This document shows positions 1-5,327 of a stretch of DNA of 5,488 nucleotides, in pieces (positions within the stretch are counted from its first letter, which is position 1; each line of letters begins with the position of its first letter). The notes below the pieces were generated by a model. That model saw only the letters and a program-made list of their open reading frames with translations. It was not told where the DNA came from and did not search any database. This stretch comes from JAVVHH01 sp050954595 (GTDB lineage: Bacteria > Pseudomonadota > Alphaproteobacteria > Acetobacterales > Acetobacteraceae), in NCBI GenBank assembly GCA_050954595.1, contig JBPBQE010000518.1, positions 1-5,488 of the forward strand, in the 5' to 3' direction. Position numbers and translations under genes: made by a program.

Positions 1-17
1 AGGTCGGATACAGCCAT
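1..17 (-). CDS. Start of a divergent gene, cut by the left edge (5 codons)
   Basis: An ATG on the minus strand at 17-15 opens a frame reading M-A-V-S-D to the window edge. It is preceded by a good Shine-Dalgarno sequence, GAGGAG (complement of 26-31), with 8 nt spacing. That is the main reason to call it. Nothing can be said about the product from five residues. By analogy, a divergent gene next to a TcuA-type operon is often a transcriptional regulator (tcuR, LysR family, in Salmonella), but this is only a guess. The call rests on the ribosome binding site and on the lack of a convincing plus-strand gene in the same stretch. Confidence 0.4.
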
Positions 18-270
18 GACGCAAGCTCCTCGCACGAGCCGGTCAGCTCTTTCGGATCCCGTCTTCGCGCCAGCCATCCTCAGCCCCGCGCGCGCCACGG
101 TCCCGACCCCACCACCCCGGAACCCAACAAGAGCCACTCCGCGATGGCCTACGACATAGGAGCTCAGCGCTGTCTGACCGAAAACCCCTTTCGGAACGCA
201 CAGCTGGTTCTACCGGCGGTAACTGGCCATCCTCCTCCGAACGGCGAAACGCCGAGACAGGGAGGATGGC
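18..270. promoter_or_regulatory. Divergent intergenic control region with several inverted repeats
   Basis: This stretch of about 250 nt shows no convincing gene and lies between a probable leftward start at 17 and the rightward operon starting at 271. It is C-rich on the plus strand in its left half (about 85-130). It contains short palindromes that could be operators or RNA hairpins: CAGCGCTG (165-172), CCGAAA-ACCCC-TTTCGG (178-194), TACCG-G-CGGTA (211-221) and CGGCG-AAA-CGCCG (242-254). I could not assign a clear sigma-70 -35/-10 pair. The placement suits a shared regulatory region for both directions. The functional role is inferred from position. Confidence 0.5.
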
Positions 271-281
271 ATGCGTTCGGA
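178..281 (+). promoter_or_regulatory. Possible leader RNA with alternative hairpins around the first start codon
   Basis: Three exact complementary pairings share segments. CCGAAA 178-183 pairs with TTTCGG 189-194. TTCGGA 190-195 pairs with TCCGAA 236-241. TCCGAACG 236-243 pairs with CGTTCGGA 274-281. The second pairing competes with both the first and the third. The third would place the ribosome binding site (261-265) and the ATG (271) inside its loop, together with a compact CGGCG/CGCCG hairpin (242-254) that itself competes for 242-243. This arrangement is seen directly in the sequence. A regulatory role is inference: stems of 6-8 bp arise by chance in GC-rich DNA, and the transcription start is unknown. 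Confidence 0.25.
261..265 (+). promoter_or_regulatory. Ribosome binding site of the first flavoprotein gene
   Basis: GGAGG, within AGGGAGGA, lies 5 nt before the ATG at 271. It fixes this start over the out-of-frame ATG at 266. Confidence 0.8.
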
Positions 282-1725
282 ACGCTTTGATGTGGTCGTA
301 GTCGGCTGCGGGGCAGCAGGTTTGTCGGCCGCGGTGTCAGCCGTAGAGTCCGGGGCAAAGGTGGCAGTGCTGGAACGTGCCCCACGCGAGGAGCGGGGCG
401 GCCAAAGCCGCTACACCGAGGCCTATCTGCGGATGAAGAGCCACACCGAGGTGTCCGACGACTTCGAGGAGCACCTGGCCGAGAACGGCGCCGGCTACGT
501 CGATCCCGACCTGATCGCCGAGACCGCGCGACCGCTGCGCGACCGCGCGCCCTACGCCACCGCGCTCAGCGTCACCGAGCCCGATTTCATTACTACCTTC
601 GCCGAAGAGGCGGGACCGACCATCGGTTGGCTGGAAGGGATTGGCCTGCGGTTCGACTTCCTGCCCACCCAGTTTCTCACCAAGTCGCAGCCACGGCTGC
701 TGCCGGTCGGCGGTGGGCTGGCCCTTGTTGAAGGGCTGGCGGCCCGGGCCGAGTCGCTCGGGGTCACTTTCTTCTACGAGGCAACGGGCACCGGGCTGGC
801 GCGTGACGAGGATGGTCACGTCACCGGACTGCATGCCCGCATCCGCGGTGAGGGCGCGGTGCGGTTCGAGGGGCAGGTCATCCTGGCCTGCGGCGGGTTT
901 GAAGGGAATGCGGAGATGCTGACCCGCTACATCGGCCCGCGATCCGTCTTCCTGCGGCCGATCTGCAAGGGGGCGAACTTCAATCGCGGGGAAGGCATCC
1001 AGATGGCGTTGGAGGCCGGTGCCGCCACCAGCGGCGACTTCGGCAGCTACCATGCCGAGCCCATTGATCCTCGCTCCGGCGTGTCGGAACCATCAGTCTT
1101 CGTGTTCCCCTACGGCATTCTGGTCAACAAGGACGGACGCCGCTTCACCGACGAGGCGCCCGGCACCGTCGACGCGCATTACGAGCGCATCACACGGCGC
1201 ATCTATGAGCAGCGCGACGGGATGGTGTACGTGATCCTCGATGCCCGGCACATGGAGGTGCCGAACTACCGGCTGAGCATCCGCACCGACAAGCCGCCGG
1301 TGGTGGCCGAAACTCTGGCGGAGATGGCCGGCAAGCTGGGACTGCCGCCGGGCAGCCTGAAGGTCACCGTTGCCGAGTACAACGCCGCCTGCCGACCCGG
1401 CGATTACCGCCCGCTCGAGCTGGACGGCGTGGCGACAGAGGGGCTGCACCCACCCAAATCCAACTGGGCGATGCCGATCGACCGCGCGCCGTACCATGCC
1501 TATCCCATCATCTCCGCCAACGTGTTTACCTTCGGCGGCGTGAAGGTTGACTCGGCGGGCCGGATCCTGAACGCCGACGGTGAACCTATCCTCGGCCTCT
1601 ACGCGGCGGGCGAGATCATCGGCACGTACTACGGCACCTATACCGGTGCCACGTCCGTATTGAAGGGGCTGGTGTTCGGCCGCCTGGCTGGCGCGGACGC
1701 CGCCGGACGCCGCGTCAACGCCTGA
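271..1725 (+). CDS. FAD-dependent dehydrogenase, TcuA-like (tricarballylate dehydrogenase family)
   Basis: Cytosolic flavoprotein of the FAD_binding_2/fumarate reductase-succinate dehydrogenase superfamily. The N-terminal Rossmann motif G-C-G-A-A-G (12-17) is followed by the ribose-binding Glu35 and a G-G-Q-S-R loop (43-47). The A-C-G-G-F-E-G segment (206-212) and the C-terminal FAD segment L-Y-A-A-G-E (443-448) with Y-T-G-A-T-S (457-462) complete the fold. The block P-P-K-S-N-W-A-M-P-I-D (394-404) followed by A-Y-P and F-T-F-G-G is what I know from TcuA-type tricarballylate dehydrogenases, which oxidise tricarballylate to cis-aconitate. At 484 aa it is full length. There is no signal peptide, no haem motif and no Fe-S domain, so its electrons must go to a separate acceptor; the TcuB-type partner is not in the window. 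It is the first gene of a three-gene unit. The region around residues 286-301 lacks the Arg-Asp pair of fumarate reductases. The substrate is not established, and tricarballylate is only one candidate among related carboxylates. Confidence 0.85.
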   Translation: MRSERFDVVVVGCGAAGLSAAVSAVESGAKVAVLERAPREERGGQSRYTEAYLRMKSHTEVSDDFEEHLAENGAGYVDPDLIAETARPLRDRAPYATALSVTEPDFITTFAEEAGPTIGWLEGIGLRFDFLPTQFLTKSQPRLLPVGGGLALVEGLAARAESLGVTFFYEATGTGLARDEDGHVTGLHARIRGEGAVRFEGQVILACGGFEGNAEMLTRYIGPRSVFLRPICKGANFNRGEGIQMALEAGAATSGDFGSYHAEPIDPRSGVSEPSVFVFPYGILVNKDGRRFTDEAPGTVDAHYERITRRIYEQRDGMVYVILDARHMEVPNYRLSIRTDKPPVVAETLAEMAGKLGLPPGSLKVTVAEYNAACRPGDYRPLELDGVATEGLHPPKSNWAMPIDRAPYHAYPIISANVFTFGGVKVDSAGRILNADGEPILGLYAAGEIIGTYYGTYTGATSVLKGLVFGRLAGADAAGRRVNA

Positions 1726-1744
1726 CCCGGCTGCGAGTGACACG

Positions 1745-3112
1745 ATGTGGGACGTGGCGGTCGTAGGCGCGGGACTCGCCGGCTGCGCCGCAGCGCTCGC
1801 GGCGTCCGAGGCGGGCGCATCGGTGCTTCTACTCGAGTCAGAGGCGAAGCCCGGTGGAAACAGCCGCATCAGCGCCGGCCTGGTCGCGTTGGCCGGAACT
1901 GGACTGCAAGCGGCGGCCGAGGTCGAGGACAGTCCCGACCGCCTGTTCGACGACCTGCGGACCACGGGTGGCGGCGCCAACGACCCGGCGCTGGTCCGTG
2001 CCTACGCGGACGGCCAGGCGGACCTGCAGGCCTGGTTCCGGCGCTACGGGATCAGCTTCACGGCGCTCGACCGCGGCGCCGGGCAGTCGGTCGCACGCGC
2101 GCACCAGACGGATGCGCGTTCCGCACTCGGCACTCTGGTTGATGTTGTGCACTCAAGCGGTATCACGCTGCGAACCGGTGCCCGGGTGCTGCGTCTGCAC
2201 CCGACGCCCCAAGGCTTGCGGCTCAAAACTGGTGCCGGCACGGAAACAGCTCTTGCCGTCGTGCTCGCGACCGGGGGCTTCGCTGCCTCGGACGAATTGC
2301 TCGCGGTCTTCGCGCCGGAGCAGCGTTCGGCGATCCGGGTCGGCATGCCGGGATGCCGGGGGGACGGATTGCGCATGGGCTGGGCCCTCGGCGCCGGGAT
2401 GCGCGACATGGGCAGCATCAAGGGCACTTTCGGCGCCCATGCGGATAGCGGGGGTGCCGCCTACTACGCCTCGCTGGCCTTCTACATGGGTGGCATCGTG
2501 GTAAACCGCGACGCACGGCGCTTCGTCAACGAGGAGCTGCCCTACAAGCTGCTGGGCGAAGCGTGCCTCCGCCAGCCGGGCGGGACAGCGTTCCAGGTCT
2601 TCGACGACACGATCATGCGGCGAAGCGAACCCGGCCTGCCGCTCTTCGATCCCATGGCGCAGCACCGAGCCGGCCGCGTACACGCGGCGCCAGACCTGAG
2701 TGGCCTGGCGAACGAATGCGGCCTCGATCCAGATCGGCTCGAGCTCACGGTGACCGATTACAATGCTGGCATCGGCACTGGCCGGGACGCCTGGGGACGC
2801 ATTGGGCTGTGCAACGGCAGCGGGGTGCTGGTGCCGCTGCGGCACCCGCCCTTCTACGCCTTCCCGTGTAGCACCGCGTTGCTCGCCACCTATTGCGGGC
2901 TTCGGGTTAACCCGGAGGGGCAGGTGCTCGACGTCTGGGACCAACCTATTGCGGGGCTGTTCGCCGCGGGCGAAGCCGCCGGCGGCTTCCATGGAGCCGC
3001 CTACATGACGGGCGCAGCCCTCGGGGCGGCCGCCTTCTTCGGCGACCGCGCCGGACGGACGGCCGCAAAGCACGCGGCCGGATCACAAGAACAACAAGGG
3101 AGGTCGACATGA
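1745..3112 (+). CDS. Second FAD-dependent oxidoreductase, fumarate reductase/3-ketosteroid dehydrogenase-like
   Basis: Another cytosolic FAD_binding_2 flavoprotein, clearly distinct from the upstream one. The Rossmann motif G-A-G-L-A-G (8-13) begins almost at the N-terminus and is followed by Glu31 and G-G-N-S-R (37-41). Further family blocks are A-T-G-G-F-A (175-180), G-D-G (206-208), G-G-I-V-V-N-R-D-A-R-R-F-V-N-E (249-263), F-Y-A-F-P (370-374) and the C-terminal G-L-F-A-A-G-E (404-410) with Y-M-T-G-A-A-L-G (420-427). Such enzymes insert or reduce a C=C bond next to a carboxylate or ketone. His120 (in R-A-H) may be a substrate-side residue, and the fumarate-reductase catalytic Arg is not evident after residue 263. 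The start follows the upstream stop by 19 nt with only a weak GAG-type ribosome binding site, so translation may be coupled. No earlier in-frame start exists, and the FAD motif leaves no room for a later one. There is no signal peptide or haem site. The family is secure; the substrate is unknown. Confidence 0.85.
   Translation: MWDVAVVGAGLAGCAAALAASEAGASVLLLESEAKPGGNSRISAGLVALAGTGLQAAAEVEDSPDRLFDDLRTTGGGANDPALVRAYADGQADLQAWFRRYGISFTALDRGAGQSVARAHQTDARSALGTLVDVVHSSGITLRTGARVLRLHPTPQGLRLKTGAGTETALAVVLATGGFAASDELLAVFAPEQRSAIRVGMPGCRGDGLRMGWALGAGMRDMGSIKGTFGAHADSGGAAYYASLAFYMGGIVVNRDARRFVNEELPYKLLGEACLRQPGGTAFQVFDDTIMRRSEPGLPLFDPMAQHRAGRVHAAPDLSGLANECGLDPDRLELTVTDYNAGIGTGRDAWGRIGLCNGSGVLVPLRHPPFYAFPCSTALLATYCGLRVNPEGQVLDVWDQPIAGLFAAGEAAGGFHGAAYMTGAALGAAAFFGDRAGRTAAKHAAGSQEQQGRST
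3098..3104 (+). promoter_or_regulatory. Ribosome binding site of the binding-protein gene
   Basis: GGGAGGT lies inside the end of the preceding flavoprotein gene, 4 nt before the ATG at 3109. It is much stronger than the site before the second flavoprotein, consistent with higher expression of a periplasmic binding protein. Confidence 0.75.
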
Positions 3113-4317
3113 GAAAGACGGTGGGCGTTGTGATGGTCGCGGCATCGCTGTTGGCGGGGAGGGCGGCCTGGTCCCAGGCCCAATCCGGACCGCTGCGGCT
3201 CGGGCTGCTGCTCGACCTGTCTGGCGTCTATGCGGACATGACAGGCACCGGCAGCAAGGCTGCCGCAGAGATGGCGGCCGCCGATTTCGGAGGCAGCGTG
3301 CTGAACCGCAGGATCGAGATCCTGGCCGCCGACACCCAGACTCGTGCGGACCTCGCCTCCAGCAAGGCCCGTGAGTGGTTCAGCGACGGCGGGGTCGAGG
3401 CGGTGATGGACGTCGTCGGCTCCTCTGCAGCGTTAGCGGTGCAGGAGGTCGGGCGTCTGCAGAACAAGGTGGTGGTGATGAACGCCCCTGCCTCGCTGCC
3501 GCTGATCAACGCGAGCTGCTCGCCCACCTCCGTCGTCTACACCTACACCACCTATGGCCTGGCGCATTCCGTGGGTCAGGCGCTGGTAGCTAGCGGCGGC
3601 AAGAGCTGGTTCTTCATCGCCGCCGATTATGCCTTTGGCGCCGGGCTGGTGACGGATACCTCCGATATCGTGCAGAAGGCAGGCGGCAAGGTGTTGGGCG
3701 TGGTGAAGAACCCCCTGAACACGCAGGAGTACTCGTCCTCGCTGATCACGGCGCAGGCGTCCGGGGCCGATGTGGTTGCGCTGGCCAATGCCGGCAGCGA
3801 CATGATCAACGCGGTGAAGCAGGCGCACGAGTTCGGGCTCGACCAGGGCAAGCAGCGCCTGGTCGGCCTAGTCGGGCTGATCACCGACATCCACAGTTTG
3901 GGCCTGCAGTCCGCACAGGGATTGCTGCTGAGCGAAAGCTTCTACTGGAACCTGAACGACGACACGCGGGCCTTCTCACGCCGCTTCTTCGCCAAGACCG
4001 GTCGCATGCCCACCATGATTCAGGCTGGCACCTATTCTTCCGTGACCCACTACCTTAAGGCCGTGCAATCGGCCGGAACGGTGGAGGCCGGCGCGGTCAT
4101 GGCGAAGATGAAGGACACGCCGATCCACGACTTCTTTGCCCCCAACGGCCGCATCCGGGCGGACGGGCTGATGGTGCACGACATGTACCTGTTCCAGGTG
4201 AAGACGCCGGCCGAGTCGAAGGAGCCCTGGGACTACTACAAGCCGGTCGCCACCGTGCCGGCCGACCAGGTGTCGCCGCCCCTGAGCGAAAGCACCTGCG
4301 TCCTGGTCAAGAAGTAG
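3109..4317 (+). CDS. ABC transporter substrate-binding protein (Peripla_BP_6 / Leu-Ile-Val-binding type)
   Basis: Secreted periplasmic solute-binding protein. The N-terminus is a Sec signal peptide: a basic M-R-K start, a hydrophobic core at 5-16, and a likely cleavage after Ser22 or Ala24 (A-W-S-Q-A). The mature part opens with the type I binding-protein strand L-R-L-G-L-L-L-D-L-S-G (29-39), then Y-A-D-M-T-G and G-S-K-A-A. Other family blocks are W-F-F-I-A-A-D-Y-A-F-G (167-177), N-P-L-N-T-Q-E-Y-S-S (201-210), A-N-A-G-S-D (226-231), F-Y-W-N-L-N-D-D-T-R (278-287) and a C-terminal P-W-D-Y-Y (373-377). Cys137 and Cys397 could form a disulphide. Its ATG overlaps the upstream stop (ATGA), so it belongs to the flavoprotein operon and is its last gene. 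No permease or ATPase is encoded in the window, so it must use transporter parts from elsewhere. The ligand is not predictable; relatives bind amino acids, amides, aromatic acids and other small carboxylates. Length (402 aa) is normal for the family. Confidence 0.9.
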   Translation: MRKTVGVVMVAASLLAGRAAWSQAQSGPLRLGLLLDLSGVYADMTGTGSKAAAEMAAADFGGSVLNRRIEILAADTQTRADLASSKAREWFSDGGVEAVMDVVGSSAALAVQEVGRLQNKVVVMNAPASLPLINASCSPTSVVYTYTTYGLAHSVGQALVASGGKSWFFIAADYAFGAGLVTDTSDIVQKAGGKVLGVVKNPLNTQEYSSSLITAQASGADVVALANAGSDMINAVKQAHEFGLDQGKQRLVGLVGLITDIHSLGLQSAQGLLLSESFYWNLNDDTRAFSRRFFAKTGRMPTMIQAGTYSSVTHYLKAVQSAGTVEAGAVMAKMKDTPIHDFFAPNGRIRADGLMVHDMYLFQVKTPAESKEPWDYYKPVATVPADQVSPPLSESTCVLVKK

Positions 4318-5167
4318 CCGGCCGGCGCAGGGCCTCGACGATGATGGCGGCGAGGTCCCGCGCCCGGTTCTCCAGCGTGAGCGTGTGGCCGCCGGGTTCG
4401 GCGATGGTGCGGATGGCGGCGCCCGGGATCAGCGCCGCCACCGCCTCGGCCTGGCGGCCCACGGTGCGGTCCTCGTCCGGCGTCACGATCTCAAGCACGG
4501 TCGTAGGCGCCCTGATGCCGGCATAGCTCGAGCCTAGGTCGTAGGCGAAGTTGGCCCGGTATAGCGCCGCGGTGCCGTCGGAGAGCAGCTCGTCCAGCAC
4601 CACGTTGCGGGCGTCGCGCCGGGCTGCCGCGTCGGCGCCTGCGGCCAGCAGGGCAGGGTCCCACCAGGCAGCGCTGACCCGGTTGAAGATGGCGGCCCAG
4701 TCCGCGATGGCGGTAAAGGGTACCGGGGTCGGCTGCGCGAAGTAGCCTTGTACGATCGCCAGGATGGTCTCGTTCCGCAGCGCGCGGTCCGGGATCAAGC
4801 TGTGGCTCTGCCCGGCCAGCACCAGCCGGTCCACCCGCTCTGGCCACTGCCCGGCGAAGGCGGTGGCGATTTTGTTCCCGGTGTGCAGGCCATAGAGATG
4901 GCAGCGCGGGATACCCAGGGCGTTCAGCACTTCCGCGGCGCACCCGGCCAGCGCCTCGATGGTGGCGCCCTGCGGCAGTGGGCAGGACTGACCAAAGCCC
5001 GGCGTGTCGAGGGCGATGGCGTCGAAGTACGGCGCCAGCAGGGGCAGCAGCCCCTCGAAGATGGAGGAGGACCGGCCCGACGAACCCAGCAGCAGCAACG
5101 GCGCCCCCACGCCGGCCCGCCGGTAGTGCACCTGCCCCATGGTCGTATCCGCATAGCCGAACCGCAT
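4307..5167 (-). CDS. Alpha/beta-hydrolase-fold protein with His at the nucleophile position
   Basis: Cytosolic alpha/beta-hydrolase-fold protein of 286 aa, a normal length. Fold landmarks are the oxyanion-side loop L-L-L-L-G-S-S-G (24-31), the L-D-T-P-G-F-G-Q-S strand-turn (53-61), the nucleophile elbow G-L-H-T-G (93-97), an acid candidate in T-P-D-E-D (Asp231 or Asp233) and the C-terminal G-G-H with His261. The elbow normally reads G-x-S-x-G; here codon 95 is CAC (His). Ser would need more than one base change, so a simple sequencing error is unlikely. The protein may use another chemistry, or may have lost hydrolase activity. The start is fixed by GGAGGA (complement of 5174-5179) 6 nt upstream; Met10 is a weaker alternative. 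It is convergent with the binding-protein gene, with an 11-nt overlap of 3' ends, and divergent from the SDR gene. A role in the same catabolic pathway is inferred from position only. Confidence 0.85.
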   Translation of the reverse strand: MRFGYADTTMGQVHYRRAGVGAPLLLLGSSGRSSSIFEGLLPLLAPYFDAIALDTPGFGQSCPLPQGATIEALAGCAAEVLNALGIPRCHLYGLHTGNKIATAFAGQWPERVDRLVLAGQSHSLIPDRALRNETILAIVQGYFAQPTPVPFTAIADWAAIFNRVSAAWWDPALLAAGADAAARRDARNVVLDELLSDGTAALYRANFAYDLGSSYAGIRAPTTVLEIVTPDEDRTVGRQAEAVAALIPGAAIRTIAEPGGHTLTLENRARDLAAIIVEALRRPATS

Positions 5168-5327
5168 GACCCGTCCTCCGTACCTCTACGCCATAGCAGC
5201 CGCCGGTCGGGCCCAGGCAAGGGTCCAGCCGAATGCCCTTTTCATCTCAGCCACCTTCCCACCCCACCGCAGACGCCGCACTGTCCTGTCCAACGGGCCG
5301 GTAAGGACCCGGCGGGAGTGCGTCGCA
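5168..5327. promoter_or_regulatory. Divergent intergenic region between hydrolase and SDR genes
   Basis: These 160 nt separate two genes read away from each other, so they should hold both promoters. On the minus strand TTGCCT (complement of 5215-5220) followed by a TATGG element (complement of 5191-5195) about 19 nt downstream is a weak sigma-70-like pair. No clear counterpart was found on the plus strand. The two ribosome binding sites lie at 5174-5179 (minus) and 5314-5318 (plus). I see no convincing operator palindrome or terminator. Confidence 0.4.
5314..5318 (+). promoter_or_regulatory. Ribosome binding site of the SDR gene
   Basis: GGGAG lies 9 nt before the ATG at 5328 and supports that start. 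Confidence 0.65.

Noticed and set aside
16..159. Plus-strand small frame of 47 codons starting M-T-Q-A-P
   Set aside because: No ribosome binding site, Pro/Thr/Arg-rich translation without hydrophobic pattern; the composition is that of C-rich intergenic DNA.
242..254. CGGCG-AAA-CGCCG hairpin as an intrinsic terminator of an upstream gene
   Set aside because: Only 5 bp, no T-tract follows and it sits directly before the ribosome binding site of the first operon gene.
337..1053. Long minus-strand open frame (238 aa) opposite the first flavoprotein
   Set aside because: Antisense shadow of a strongly coding GC-rich gene; the product has no recognisable motif and the plus frame is clearly a full flavoprotein.
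1093..1980. Minus-strand open frame (295 aa) across the junction of the two flavoprotein genes
   Set aside because: Shadow frame with Ala/Arg/Ser-rich low-complexity product and no domain; it runs opposite two well supported genes.
2153..3073. Minus-strand open frame (306 aa) opposite the second flavoprotein
   Set aside because: Antisense shadow caused by G/C third positions; no recognisable family.
4317..4326. GCCGGCCGGC palindrome right after the binding-protein stop as a terminator
   Set aside because: No loop and no T-tract on either strand, and it lies inside the hydrolase coding sequence.
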